Source: Azospirillum oryzae (GTDB lineage Bacteria > Pseudomonadota > Alphaproteobacteria > Azospirillales > Azospirillaceae). Taken from it: a stretch of 64,000 bases of DNA. The translations under genes were made by a program, and so were the position numbers. The stretch covers positions 588,590-652,589 of the forward strand of contig NZ_VTTM01000002.1 of the NCBI RefSeq assembly GCF_008364795.1. The letters are read 5' to 3'. Under the pieces are notes generated by a model that had not been told where the DNA came from, ran no database searches, and was given only the letters and a program-made list of their open reading frames with translations. Positions 55,450 to 64,000 of the stretch are shown here, one piece after another (the first letter of the stretch is position 1; every line of letters begins with the position of its first letter).

Positions 55450-56645
55450 TCAGAAGCGGTCGGGCATCCACGAGGGTGCGCCGCAAAATATGCGGTGCAA
55501 ACGGTCGATCATCTTTTCTTCACCATGAAGCAAACCGGCTCTCCACAATGAACGAGCGCTTGCATGCCCTGTGAACAGACTGGCGAAGGCGGAGACGCCC
55601 AGGCGGATCGGGGGTTCGATGACTTGCCCCAATTCGGAGATATTGCCCCTGGATTGAGCAACCTCAAGGTGATAGTTCCCAGAGTTACCGTGGATTAAGC
55701 GATCTTTTATCTCAAAAGTGACAGACTCCAGCAGGCCGGCCGGATAGCCGCGTGCCTCCAGCGACAGTGCTATATTGAGCGGGCGGATCAGCCACTCCTC
55801 GCGCAGATCCAGCGTCACGCCGTCTCCACCCATCAGCGCCAGCGTGTCGTCCGGGCCGCCGCGCCACGTCACCCGGTCGACCTGAGCGCGGAAGCCGGCC
55901 AGCAGGGCCATGGCGGGATTCAGCGCCCGCGGCGAGGGCAGACAGGCATCCGCGACGGCAAGACGCCGCTCTTGCGGCGGTGTCACCGCAATATAGCCGT
56001 CGTCGTTGCGGAAGAGGTCGGCCGGTTCGCCATCGGGGCAGAGGGCGAGCGTCCATAGCGCCTCCGTCCGTTCCGGCAGGCCGTTCTGTTCCGCCAGCAC
56101 CGGCCGCCGGAGCATCGCCAGCGGCGTGGCATCGAGCGGATCGGCGGGCAAAAGGGAGGCTGCGGTCGCCCCGGTTCGCGCGAAGGCCATCGGCGGAGCG
56201 CTCCAGCGGCAGGTGACGCCGCCGCGGCCGAAGCCGAGTCGCTGGTAAAAGGGCAGGGTGGCCGGGCAGAGGACCGAAAGCGCCGCCCCGGCATTCCGCC
56301 CCTCCATCATCAGGGCCCGCATCAGCGCACTGCCATGGCCGGCGCCGCGCAGGGCCGGGTCGACCGCCACCATGGCGATGGCCTGCACCGGAACCGGGCG
56401 TCCGCCGAACCACTGGTCCATCATCCAGTGCGCGGCGCAGGCAGCCAATACGGTGCCCGTGGCCCGTGGAACTCTCAGGACGCGGATGCTGTCGATGCCG
56501 AACAGCCCGGCATAGCGGTCGAACAGATCGCGGGACAGCCCGAATCCGAGCCGCGCAAGACGTGCGACGTCGCTCAGTTCGTCCGGAAGGGCCGGGCCGT
56601 ACCCGTGATGTGGAGCGGGGAGGGAGACGGCTGGCCTCCGCTCAT
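55450..56645 (-). CDS. Eis-like GNAT acetyltransferase, apparent 5' frameshift
   Basis: The main frame (55450-56448 from TTG) encodes a GNAT domain (VDPALRGAGHGSALM, the acetyl-CoA motif A) and a C-terminal Eis/sterol-carrier-like half. Upstream the same frame stays open and reads DVARLARLGFGLSRDLFDRY, plainly coding, but has no start. The ATG at 56645, coupled to the preceding gene, reads MSGGQPSPSPLHITGTARP in another frame and stops at 56574. One extra C in the GGCCC run on the minus strand (56589-56593 area) would join the two and give a 398-aa protein, the normal Eis length of about 400. It is either a sequencing error, a real inactivating indel or recoding. The family N-acetylates amines. 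Confidence 0.8.
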
Positions 56646-56926
56646 TCGGCGGCGGGTGGGACCGCGGCGACGCGGGTCGTGATCATCGCGGCAAGGATGC
56701 GCGACTGCTCGTCCAGGCGGCCTTCCATCCGGCTGATGCGTTCGCCCTGATTGTGGACGGTGACCTGCAGGTCTTTGAGGCGGTGGTCTATGCCGTCCAG
56801 GCGCTGGTCGCCACCATCGCCCGGTCGCGCCAGACGGTCGAGCCGCTGCTCCAACCGTTCGAATCTGCCGTCGAAGTGGGTCTTCAGATCCAGAATCGCG
56901 TTCAGAATCTCGGCATTGTTCGACAT
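56642..56926 (-). CDS. Small coiled-coil protein
   Basis: A 94-aa protein, almost entirely a heptad-repeat coiled coil (residues 5-80, FDGRFERLEQRLDRL and IDHRLKDLQVTVHNQ), with a small Ala/Pro tail. It lacks a membrane segment and may oligomerise. Its stop overlaps the start of the acetyltransferase as ATGA, so the two are likely translationally coupled. The partner is not known. Confidence 0.72.
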   Translation of the reverse strand: MSNNAEILNAILDLKTHFDGRFERLEQRLDRLARPGDGGDQRLDGIDHRLKDLQVTVHNQGERISRMEGRLDEQSRILAAMITTRVAAVPPAAE

Positions 56927-57010
56927 GCACGCCTCCGCAGGAATGATAACGCAACAGCGCGGGTGCCGACAAGTTGGGCGGGGAGTGCCGTCAGGTTGAA
57001 GAAGCGCCGC

Positions 57011-58099
57011 TCAGGCGTGTTCATTTGTCGCGCCACTCAGCTGTGCCACGGCCCAGCCGGCCGCCTCGCGCACCGCGTCGCTTGCATCCAGGCACAGAGC
57101 CTCCGCCACAGGTTTCAGCGCCGGATCGCCGCTGTTGCCGATGGCGACCAGCACGTTGCGGACGAAGCGGTCGCGGCCGATGCGCTTGATGGGAGAACCG
57201 CTGAACACCTGCCGGAAGCCGGCATCGTCCAGCTGCGCCAGATCGGCCAGCCGCGGCGCCGTCAGTTCGGCGCGCGGCAGGAAGGCTGGTTCGCTGGTCG
57301 CGCGGGCGAACTTGTTCCAGGGGCAGGCGGCCAGACAATCGTCGCAGCCATAGATGCGGTTGCCCATCAGCGGCTTGAGCTCGTCGGGGATCGGCCCCTT
57401 GTGCTCGATGGTCAGATAGCTGATGCAGCGCCGGGCGTCGATCTGGTAGGGCGCCGGAAAGGCGGCGGTCGGACAGGCCACCTGACAGCGGTCGCAGCAG
57501 CCGCAGCGGTCGCGCGCCGGCGGGTCGGGCGGCAATTCCAGCGTCGTGTAGATCTCGCCGAGGAACAGCCAGGAGCCATGGTCGCGCGACACCAGATTGG
57601 TGTGCTTGCCCTGCCAGCCCAGCCCGGCCTGCGCCGCCAGCGGCTTTTCCATCACCGGAGCGGTGTCGACAAACACCTTCACCCCGGCCTTGGTCTGGTG
57701 GGCCAGCCATTGGGCCAGCGTCTTCAGCCGCCCCTTGATCAGGTCGTGATAGTCGCGGTTGCGGGCATAGATGGAGACGATTCCGCGGTCGGGATGCTCC
57801 GCCAGCCGGCGCGGATCGTCGTGGGGGGCGTAGCTGGTGCCCAGCGCGATGACGGTGCGCGCCTCGTCCCACAGGGATTGCGGATGGCTGCGCTGGTCGC
57901 TGCGCTCGGCCATCCAGCCCATGTCGCCGTGCCGCCCCTCGGCGACGAAGCGGGCGAGACGCTCTCGCGCCTCCGGTCCCAGCGCGGCAGGGGCGAAGCC
58001 CACCGCGTCGAATCCCACCGCCAGCGCGCGGTCGCGGATGGCGTCCCGCAGCCGCGCCGGGTCGGCGGAGGCCAGTGGAGCGGGCTTAGCCGCGGCCAC
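57011..58099 (-). CDS. queG: Epoxyqueuosine reductase
   Basis: A 362-aa cobalamin-dependent iron-sulfur enzyme that reduces epoxyqueuosine to queuosine in tRNA. The catalytic Asp is D145 (VDTAPV). Two [4Fe-4S] clusters are held by [12 protein letters not shown] (C199, C202, C205, C209) and C225 with CDDCLAACP (C252, C255, C259). A HEAT-like tail ends the protein. It starts with GTG at 58099, overlapping queF by 14 nt. It is the last enzyme of the pathway. Confidence 0.95.
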   Translation of the reverse strand: MAAAKPAPLASADPARLRDAIRDRALAVGFDAVGFAPAALGPEARERLARFVAEGRHGDMGWMAERSDQRSHPQSLWDEARTVIALGTSYAPHDDPRRLAEHPDRGIVSIYARNRDYHDLIKGRLKTLAQWLAHQTKAGVKVFVDTAPVMEKPLAAQAGLGWQGKHTNLVSRDHGSWLFLGEIYTTLELPPDPPARDRCGCCDRCQVACPTAAFPAPYQIDARRCISYLTIEHKGPIPDELKPLMGNRIYGCDDCLAACPWNKFARATSEPAFLPRAELTAPRLADLAQLDDAGFRQVFSGSPIKRIGRDRFVRNVLVAIGNSGDPALKPVAEALCLDASDAVREAAGWAVAQLSGATNEHA

Positions 58100-58550
58100 G
58101 GTAGGTCGGAACGTCCTGCGACGGGATCCAGACGCCCTTCGGCGGCTCTCCGGTCTGGAAGAAGACGTCGATGGGGATGCCGCCGCGCGGATACCAATAG
58201 CCGCCGATGCGCAGCCAAACCGGCGAAAGCTCGTCCACCAGCCGCTTGCCGATGCCGACCGTGCAGGCTTCGTGGAAGGCGCCGTGGTTGCGGAAGCTGG
58301 TCAGGTATAGCTTCAGCGACTTCGATTCCACCAGCCAGTCGCCGGGCACATAGTCGATGACCAGATGGGCGAAATCGGGCTGGCCGGTGATCGGGCAGAG
58401 CGAGGTGAACTCCGGCGCGGTGAAGCGCACACAATAGGGATCGCCGGGGTTCGGGTTCGGCACCCGCTCCAGCACCGCCTCTTCCGGGGTCTTGGGTTGG
58501 ACGGTGGAACCGCCGAGCTGGGTCAGGCCGGCATAAATGTTCTCAGTCAT
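58086..58550 (-). CDS. queF: NADPH-dependent 7-cyano-7-deazaguanine reductase
   Basis: A 154-aa unimodular (type I) tunnel-fold enzyme that reduces preQ0 to preQ1. The catalytic C52 is in [12 protein letters not shown], with D59 following, and the QueF motif ESKSLKLY is at 75-82. It overlaps tgt upstream by 8 nt and queG downstream by 14 nt. Having queF beside queA, tgt and queG gives four late steps of queuosine synthesis in one operon. Confidence 0.95.
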   Translation of the reverse strand: MTENIYAGLTQLGGSTVQPKTPEEAVLERVPNPNPGDPYCVRFTAPEFTSLCPITGQPDFAHLVIDYVPGDWLVESKSLKLYLTSFRNHGAFHEACTVGIGKRLVDELSPVWLRIGGYWYPRGGIPIDVFFQTGEPPKGVWIPSQDVPTYRGRG

Positions 58551-59784
58551 CGGTCTTTTCCTCCGCCACCCGCTCTGCCTTCGGCGGATCGCTGTCTTTG
58601 CCCGCCTTCGGCGGGCGGCCTTGCTTCGGCGGCTTGCCGGGCTTGGCGATGGGGTCTACGGTCGCCTCGATGTCGCCCTCGTTCATGCGGGCTTCCATCG
58701 CGCTGGCGATCTCCTCGAAATTGCCGTCCTCGATGGCCTGCCGCATCGTCCGCATCACGTCCTGGTAGTAATGCAGGTTGTGCCAGGTCAGCAGCATCGG
58801 CCCCAGTATCTCGTCCGCCTTGAACAGATGATGCAGATAGCCCCGGCTGTAGCTGCGGCAAGTCGGGCAGTTGCAGTCCGCGTCGAGCGGACGCTCGTCA
58901 TGGGCGTGGCGGGCGTTGCGGATGTTGATGGTGCCGCGGCGGACGAAGGCCTGTCCGGTGCGCCCCGAGCGGGTCGGCATCACGCAGTCGAACATGTCGA
59001 CGCCGCGCCGCACCGCGCCGATCAGGTCGCTCGGCCGGCCGACGCCCATCAGGTAGCGCGGGCGGTCCTTGACCATCAGGGGTTCGGTGAAATCGAGCAC
59101 CCGGAACATCGTCTCCTGCCCCTCGCCGACCGCCAGCCCGCCGATGGCGTAGCCGTCGAAGCCGATATCGCTCAGGGCTGCAACGCTTTCCGCCCGCAGT
59201 TCCGGATAGACGCTGCCCTGGACGATGCCGAACAGGCCGTAACCGGGTCGCTCGACGAAGGCGTCCTTGCTGCGGCGCGCCCAGCGCATCGACAGGCGCA
59301 TGGAGGATTCCGCCTGCGCCTCGGTCGCCGGGAAGGGCGTGCACTCGTCCAGGCACATGGTGATGTTGCTGTCCAGCATGTGCTGGATCTGGATGGAGCG
59401 TTCAGGCGTCAGGTGGTGGCGGCTGCCGTCCAGGTGGGATTTGAAGGTGACGCCTTCCTCCGACATGGTGCGCAGGTCGGACAGGCTCATCACCTGGAAG
59501 CCGCCGCTGTCGGTCAGGATCGGCTTGTCCCAGTTCATGAAGCGGTGCAGGCCGCCCAGCTGCGCCACCCGTTCCGCCGTCGGACGCAGCATCAGGTGGT
59601 AGGTGTTGCCCAGCAGGATTTCCGCGCCCGTGGAGGCCACCGCGTCGGTGGTCATCGCCTTCACCGTCGCCGCGGTGCCGACCGGCATGAAGGCCGGCGT
59701 CTCGATGGTGCCGTGGGCGGTGGTGACGCGGCCGCGCCGCGCCCGCCCGTCGGTCGCCAGAAGGTCAAAGCCGATGCCGGTCAT
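58543..59784 (-). CDS. tgt: tRNA-guanine transglycosylase
   Basis: A 413-aa enzyme that inserts preQ1 into the wobble position of GUN anticodon tRNAs. D92 ([11 protein letters not shown]) is an active-site Asp; the zinc site CNCPTC is followed by [10 protein letters not shown]. The usual length is about 375; the C-terminal 40 residues ([15 protein letters not shown] region) are a charged tail. The gene overlaps queA by 4 nt and queF by 8 nt. The tRNA-Asp at 11717 is a substrate. Confidence 0.96.
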   Translation of the reverse strand: MTGIGFDLLATDGRARRGRVTTAHGTIETPAFMPVGTAATVKAMTTDAVASTGAEILLGNTYHLMLRPTAERVAQLGGLHRFMNWDKPILTDSGGFQVMSLSDLRTMSEEGVTFKSHLDGSRHHLTPERSIQIQHMLDSNITMCLDECTPFPATEAQAESSMRLSMRWARRSKDAFVERPGYGLFGIVQGSVYPELRAESVAALSDIGFDGYAIGGLAVGEGQETMFRVLDFTEPLMVKDRPRYLMGVGRPSDLIGAVRRGVDMFDCVMPTRSGRTGQAFVRRGTINIRNARHAHDERPLDADCNCPTCRSYSRGYLHHLFKADEILGPMLLTWHNLHYYQDVMRTMRQAIEDGNFEEIASAMEARMNEGDIEATVDPIAKPGKPPKQGRPPKAGKDSDPPKAERVAEEKTDD

Positions 59785-60809
59785 GATGGGTCCGTCCTGT
59801 GCAGCAGCGAGGCGTCGCCGTAGCTGAAGAAGCGATAGTTGCGGTCGATGGCATGCTGATAGGCCGCCCGCATGCGGTCATAGCCGGCGAAGGCGCAGAC
59901 CAGCATGAACAAGGTGGATTTCGGCAAATGGAAGTTGGTCCACAGCAGATCGACGATGCGGAAACGGTAGCCGGGGGTAATGAAGATGTCGGTGTCGCCG
60001 CTGAAGGGGATCAGCGTCCCGTCCGGCCGGCCCGCCGTCTCCAGGATGCGCAGCGCCGTGGTGCCGACCGAGACGATTCGGCCACCGGCTTTGCGTGTCT
60101 CGTTCACCGCGGCGGCGGTGTCGGCTGAGATCTCGCCCCACTCGCTGTGCATCTTGTGGTCGGCGATTTCGTCGACCTTCACCGGCAGGAAGGTGCCGGC
60201 GCCGACATGCAACGTCACCGGCACCCGCCGCACCCCGCCTTCGTCCAGCGCCGCCAGCAGCTCGGGCGTGAAGTGCAGACCGGCGGTGGGGGCGGCGACG
60301 GCGCCCTCGCGCGCGGCGAAGACGGTCTGGTAATCGGCGTTGTCGCCCTCGTCCGCCTTGCGGCGGATGTAGGGGGGCAGCGGCATCCGGCCATGGCGAT
60401 GCAGCGCCTCCATGAGATTCGCCCCGCCGGCGGAGAAGCGCAGCCGCACCTCCATGCCGTCCTTGGCGATCACCTCGGCGCTGAAATCCTCGGCAATGAC
60501 GATGGTGTCGCCGGGTTTCAGCCGCTTGCCGGGCTTGGAGAAAGTCGCCCATTCCTGCTCGCCCAGCCGCTTGTGCAGCGTGATTTCCACCGCCACTTCG
60601 CCGCGCCGACCGTCGAGCCGGGCCGGGATGACGCGGGTGTCGTTGACGACCATCAGGTCGCCCGGCTGCAGCAGCGAGGGCAGGTCCCGCACGATGAAGT
60701 CGCGCAAGGTCGGGCCCACCTCCAGCAGGCGGGCGGCGTCACGCGGCCGGACGGGATGCTCGGCGATCCGGTCGGGCGGCAGGTCGAAGTCGAAATCGGC
60801 GGTCTTCAT
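59781..60809 (-). CDS. queA: S-adenosylmethionine:tRNA ribosyltransferase-isomerase
   Basis: A 342-aa enzyme that transfers a ribosyl group from SAM to preQ1 in tRNA to make epoxyqueuosine. The family start [19 protein letters not shown], the stretch [14 protein letters not shown], and the C-terminal [20 protein letters not shown] are clear. It is the first gene of the queA-tgt-queF-queG operon and overlaps tgt (ATGA). Confidence 0.96.
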   Translation of the reverse strand: MKTADFDFDLPPDRIAEHPVRPRDAARLLEVGPTLRDFIVRDLPSLLQPGDLMVVNDTRVIPARLDGRRGEVAVEITLHKRLGEQEWATFSKPGKRLKPGDTIVIAEDFSAEVIAKDGMEVRLRFSAGGANLMEALHRHGRMPLPPYIRRKADEGDNADYQTVFAAREGAVAAPTAGLHFTPELLAALDEGGVRRVPVTLHVGAGTFLPVKVDEIADHKMHSEWGEISADTAAAVNETRKAGGRIVSVGTTALRILETAGRPDGTLIPFSGDTDIFITPGYRFRIVDLLWTNFHLPKSTLFMLVCAFAGYDRMRAAYQHAIDRNYRFFSYGDASLLHRTDPS

Positions 60810-60903
60810 GGGAGGGGCAAGCTATAGACTGAACGGTGGGCGGATGGGAAGGGTCTGGGGGCAAGTCATTTGTTGGATCGCAGGCTTTTTGCCCCCACTC
60901 CCC

Positions 60904-62250
60904 TCACTCCGCCTGCGGCAACCCCTGCGCCGCCAGCGCCGCGCTCTGCCGCGCCGCCAGTTCGTTCACGTCGAAGTCGCGGATCAGCCCCTGGAACATC
61001 TGGTACCAGTTCAGCTCCGCCTTCAGATGCAGGAACACCGAGCCCAGCCCCACCGCGGCACGATCCATGAAGACGAACTCGCGCGGGATCTCGACGCCGC
61101 CGACGCGGCGTAGTTCGGCGTGAACCTTGCCGGCGGTCTCTCGCCCGTAATGGCCGCCGTTGGTCTCCTCGATCTTGCGCTGGCGGTCTTCCATGATCGG
61201 GGCATAGACGAAGCGCGCCCAGATGTTCAGCACGTCGACCAGCTCGTTCGACGGGTTGACGAAGCCCCAGGTGCGGTATGCCTCGACCGCCTGTTCGCGG
61301 TTCTCCGTGCGCAGCGCGTTGTAGAGGTCGATCACGCCCTTGACGAAGCTGGGCTTGAAGACGCGGATGCAGCCGAAATCAAGCAGGTTGATCGACCGGT
61401 CGGGGCGGACCGTGTAGTTGCCCAGATGCGGGTCGCCGTGGATGACCCCGTAATTGTAGAAGGGCACATACCAGGCGCGGAACATGTTCATCGCCAATTC
61501 GTCGCGGGCTTCCGGATGCTCGGCGACGAAGTCCAGGATCTTGCGGCCATGCTCCCAGCCCATGGTCAGCAGCCGCTTGCTCGACAGCTCCGGCACCACG
61601 TCCGGGACATGGACACCGGGCGTGTCGGCCAGCATCGACTGATACAGGCGGGTGTGCTTGGCCTCGCGTTCGTAATCCAGCTCCTCGCGCAGGCGGGCGC
61701 CGATCTCCTTCTGGATCTGGCGGGTGGAGATGGCGCTGTCGGTGCGCTCGAAGATCGCGAAGATCAGACCCAACTGCCGCAGGTCGGCCTCCACCGCCGA
61801 GGCCATGTCGGGATATTGCAGCTTGCACGCAAGCTCCCGCCCGTCCAGGCCGATGGCCCTGTGAACCTGCCCCAGCGACGCGGCGGCGGCGGCCGTGTGC
61901 TCGAAGTTGCGGAACCGCGACTGCCAGTTGGGACCAAGCTCGCTCGCCATCCGCCGCTTGACGAAGGGCCAGCCCATCGACGGTGCGTCGGCCTGTAGCT
62001 GCGCCAACTCCTGGGTGTATTCCTTCGGCAGGGCGTCGGGGATGGTGGACAGGATCTGCGCCACTTTCATCAGCGGCCCTTTCAGCCCGCCGAGCGCCGC
62101 CCGCAGTTCGGCCGCGTGGCGTTCCCGCTCCACGCGGATTCCCAGCACGCGCTCGCCCGCCAGCCGCGCGGCCAGCCCGCCAACGGCGGTGCCGACCCGC
62201 GCATACCGCGCGACCCGTCCGCCCCATGTGTTCTCATCGTGTTCCGGCAT
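60904..62250 (-). CDS. ABC1/UbiB-family atypical kinase-like protein
   Basis: A 448-aa protein of the ABC1/ADCK/UbiB family. The KxGQ-type motif is visible as KGPLMKVAQ (K-V-A-Q with Ala in place of Gly), and the A-rich loop as AAAAASLGQVHRA. The ExD signature is ELDYEREA, the catalytic HGDPHLGNYTV follows, and the DFG motif is LLDFGCI. Family members support ubiquinone synthesis or lipid handling as ATPases or kinases. No ubi genes lie near. The start is ATG at 62250 (or GTG at 62256). Confidence 0.88.
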   Translation of the reverse strand: MPEHDENTWGGRVARYARVGTAVGGLAARLAGERVLGIRVERERHAAELRAALGGLKGPLMKVAQILSTIPDALPKEYTQELAQLQADAPSMGWPFVKRRMASELGPNWQSRFRNFEHTAAAAASLGQVHRAIGLDGRELACKLQYPDMASAVEADLRQLGLIFAIFERTDSAISTRQIQKEIGARLREELDYEREAKHTRLYQSMLADTPGVHVPDVVPELSSKRLLTMGWEHGRKILDFVAEHPEARDELAMNMFRAWYVPFYNYGVIHGDPHLGNYTVRPDRSINLLDFGCIRVFKPSFVKGVIDLYNALRTENREQAVEAYRTWGFVNPSNELVDVLNIWARFVYAPIMEDRQRKIEETNGGHYGRETAGKVHAELRRVGGVEIPREFVFMDRAAVGLGSVFLHLKAELNWYQMFQGLIRDFDVNELAARQSAALAAQGLPQAE

Positions 62251-62256
62251 GCCCAC

Positions 62257-62609
62257 AAGGTGGGTTCGCCCCTGGCAAAAGGCCAGCCCTCCCCCAGACG
62301 GAGAGTGCCGACGGAAGGCCTCCGTTTGGTGCTGCGTCGCAGCGTGCGATTTTCTTGACAGCTCTGTGAAAGGGGAGCAGGCTTCGTCTTACAGTAATCG
62401 ACATCGAGGTGAAGTGAGCGAGCATCGGAAACGCCTTACCGTTCAAGCGGATGGCTTGGGCGGAACAGTAGAGACCGATACCAGGGAGGGTGAGTAAGAT
62501 CATGACTCCACCGGCGCTTACGTGATGATGCCGAACTATTCGGCCGATATAGCTCAGTTTTATTTCGCCTGATTGGCGACATCATTTGGGCCGTTGATGC
62601 CCGATGCGA
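62257..62609. other. Gene-poor stretch upstream of an orphan terminator
   Basis: About 350 nt without a credible gene. A TTGACA at 62355-62360 lacks a -10 at the right distance. A small hairpin (62444-62448 with 62454-62458) and a very short ORF (62502-62525) are visible. It ends in a strong terminator on the plus strand, so a plus-strand transcript, perhaps a small RNA, is likely (inference). Confidence 0.4.
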
Positions 62610-62647
62610 AAGCCCTCGCTCCACTTCGGAGCGAGGGCTTTTGTTTT
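62610..62647 (+). terminator. Strong Rho-independent terminator with no upstream gene
   Basis: A perfect 13-bp stem (62610-62622 with 62628-62640), a 5-nt acttc loop and ttgtttt. There is no plus-strand gene for more than 9 kb upstream, since everything from 62250 back to 52924 is on the minus strand. It must terminate an unrecognised transcript, or act as an attenuator for the binding-protein gene 170 nt downstream. Confidence 0.85.
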
Positions 62648-62650
62648 GAT

Positions 62651-62702
62651 CGGAATCTTCCGATGCAAAGTCCGCAACGCTCCTACCAATACGTTTCAAA
62701 CG
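62651..62702. repeat. Two short palindromes upstream of the binding-protein gene
   Basis: Imperfect palindrome CGGAATCTTCCG (62651-62662) and the perfect 11-nt CGTTTCAAACG (62692-62702) lie between the orphan terminator and the gene at 62817. They could be operator sites for its regulator; nothing more can be said. Confidence 0.35.
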
Positions 62703-62816
62703 ATACTGTTTGCGTATGAAACCAGATCCCGCTATCCACGGACTAGAACGGTGCGGCAGGACGCCGCAGGTCGGCGCACGCACCCGTTACGCAAAAACGG
62801 GGATGGGGAGGATCGC

Positions 62817-64000
62817 ATGGGTCGGTTTCCAAGGCCTTTCACGCTGGCGGCCCTGCTCGCCAAAACGGCGCTGTCAGGGTTGGCGTTGTCGGCTGTAGCA
62901 CTTTCCGCACAGGCGCAGACCACCCAGCCGGTGCGCATCGGCGTGCTGGCGGATGAGGCGGGCTTCGCGTCGGACATCGGCGGCAAGGGCGCGGTGCTCG
63001 CCACCCGGATGGCGGTGGAGGATTTCGGCGGCAGCGTGCTCGGCCGGCCGGTGGAGGTGCTGTCCGCCGACATGCAGAACAAGCCGGACGTGGCGTCCAA
63101 CATCGTCCGCAGCTGGTTCGACGTCGATGGCGTCGACATGGTGACCGACATCCCGGTCTCCTCGGTCGCGCTGGCGGTGCAGGCGGTCGCGCGCGAGAAG
63201 AAGAAGGTGCTGATGATCAGCGCCGCGACGACGACCGAGCTGACCAACGCCCAATGCTCGCCCTACAGCATCCATTGGGCCGACGACACCGCGTCGCTGG
63301 CGGTCGGCACGACCAAGGCGGTGGTGCAGTCGGGCGGCACCAGCTGGTACTTCATCACCGCCGACTTCGCCTTCGGCACGGCGATGGAGAAGGCAGCGAC
63401 CGAGGCGATCAAACAGGCCGGCGGCACCGTGGTCGGCGGCGTGCGCCATCCGATGGGCACCAGCGATTTCGGGTCGTATCTGCTCAGCGCCCAGGGCAGC
63501 GGCGCCAAGGTGGTGGCGCTCGCCAATGTCGGCGCGGAGACAATCGGCACCATCAAGCAGGCGGGCGAGTTCGGCCTGACCGAATCGGGCCAGCGGCTGG
63601 TCGGCTACATCGTCTTCATCACCGACATCCACTCGCTGGGTCTCGATCTTGCCAAGGGGCTGTACGTCACCAGCGGCTTCTATTGGGACAAGAACGACCA
63701 GACCCGGGCCTGGGCGAAGCGCTTCTTCGACCGTCACGGCAAGATGCCGACCAAGGAACAGGCCAACACCTACCTCGCCACCCTGCATTGGCTGAAGGGG
63801 GTGAAGGCGGCGGGCTCCACCGATGCCGAGGCGGTCACCGCCGCGATGAAGTCGATGCCGACCGATTATTTCGGCACCCCCGGCAGCATCCGCAAGGACG
63901 GCCGCGTGCTGTACGACCTCGAACTGTATCAGGTGAAGACCCCGGCGGAGAGCAAGGCGCCGTGGGATTATTACAAGCAGGTCCGCAGCATCCCGGCATC
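62817..64000 (+). CDS. ABC transporter substrate-binding protein (LivK type), 3' truncated
   Basis: The first 394 residues of a periplasmic binding protein of the Peripla_BP_6/branched-chain amino acid type; the frame is open to the window end. A signal peptide covers about 1-34 (LALSAVALSAQAQ). The mature start is VRIGVLADEAGFASDIGGKG, followed by LATRMAVEDFGG and VTDIPVSSVALAVQAVAREKK, with the family's ligand-site serine/threonine pattern. GGGGAGGA lies 4 nt upstream of the ATG at 62817. Substrate could be amides, aromatic acids or amino acids. The permease genes presumably lie beyond the window. Confidence 0.9.
   Translation, partial: MGRFPRPFTLAALLAKTALSGLALSAVALSAQAQTTQPVRIGVLADEAGFASDIGGKGAVLATRMAVEDFGGSVLGRPVEVLSADMQNKPDVASNIVRSWFDVDGVDMVTDIPVSSVALAVQAVAREKKKVLMISAATTTELTNAQCSPYSIHWADDTASLAVGTTKAVVQSGGTSWYFITADFAFGTAMEKAATEAIKQAGGTVVGGVRHPMGTSDFGSYLLSAQGSGAKVVALANVGAETIGTIKQAGEFGLTESGQRLVGYIVFITDIHSLGLDLAKGLYVTSGFYWDKNDQTRAWAKRFFDRHGKMPTKEQANTYLATLHWLKGVKAAGSTDAEAVTAAMKSMPTDYFGTPGSIRKDGRVLYDLELYQVKTPAESKAPWDYYKQVRSIPA

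Noticed and set aside
62355..62393. TTGACA as a -35 element in the gene-poor stretch
   Set aside because: No acceptable -10 hexamer lies 15-19 nt downstream, so it is not called as a promoter.
62234..62503. An 89-codon minus-strand frame upstream of the UbiB-family gene
   Set aside because: No recognisable domain, overlap with the start of the UbiB-family gene and no ribosome-binding site.

Overview
The window is high-GC alphaproteobacterial chromosome. Protein style and gene order point to Rhodospirillales, most likely Azospirillum or a close relative (inference, no database search was possible). Supporting signs are the complete 14-gene nuo operon running straight into birA, coaX, rnj, mce and a DUF1467 gene, then proS and lolCD; the short alphaproteobacterial-type ProRS; an ATP12-type F1 assembly factor; and DUF29, DUF3309 and DUF3574 proteins. 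I see no insertion sequence, prophage, integrase or CRISPR array. Most of the window is core genome, organised in short operons with many 1-10 nt stop/start overlaps.

Region 1 (1-11.9 kb) is a patchwork of small units: two identical tRNA-Lys genes, a hemerythrin, oligoendopeptidase F, the divergent argP/argO pair with a LysR-type box between them, a divergent thioredoxin-reductase-like flavoprotein and Rrf2 regulator sharing a long perfect inverted repeat, propionyl-CoA synthetase, a FrnE-like DsbA protein, several small exported or hypothetical proteins, and tRNA-Asp. Region 2 (12.1-30.8 kb) is one long co-oriented block: nuoA-N (respiratory complex I), birA, coaX, RNase J, methylmalonyl-CoA epimerase and a DUF1467 membrane protein. 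NuoL carries an unusual histidine-rich insertion. Region 3 (30.8-36.8 kb) has tag, a candidate small RNA with two anti-Shine-Dalgarno motifs, two uncharacterised genes, proS, and lolC-lolD for lipoprotein export.

Region 4 (36.9-43.0 kb) holds a Tat-like exported dienelactone hydrolase, an isochorismatase-fold protein lacking the usual catalytic cysteine, a crcB-rluC-HAD-ATP12 operon, a PRC-barrel protein and YgfZ. Region 5 (43.2-48.1 kb) is a complete nucleoside/BMP-type ABC importer. Region 6 (48.1-57 kb) has DUF29, the phosphatidylethanolamine pair psd-pssA, small membrane proteins, a CYTH protein, a large chemoreceptor, and an Eis-like acetyltransferase whose 5' end appears frameshifted. 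Region 7 (57.0-60.8 kb) is a queuosine operon, queA-tgt-queF-queG. The window ends with an ABC1/UbiB-family protein, a gene-poor stretch with an orphan terminator, and a 3'-truncated periplasmic binding protein gene.

The genes fit an aerobic, motile, metabolically flexible bacterium: complex I for respiration, propionate activation plus an epimerase of the methylmalonyl-CoA route, nucleoside and amino-acid-type uptake, chemotaxis, and tRNA queuosine modification. The less ordinary signals are the candidate anti-SD small RNA at 31.5 kb, the frameshifted acetyltransferase at 56.6 kb, the His-rich NuoL insertion at 21.7 kb and the paired-arm operator at 5.35 kb.
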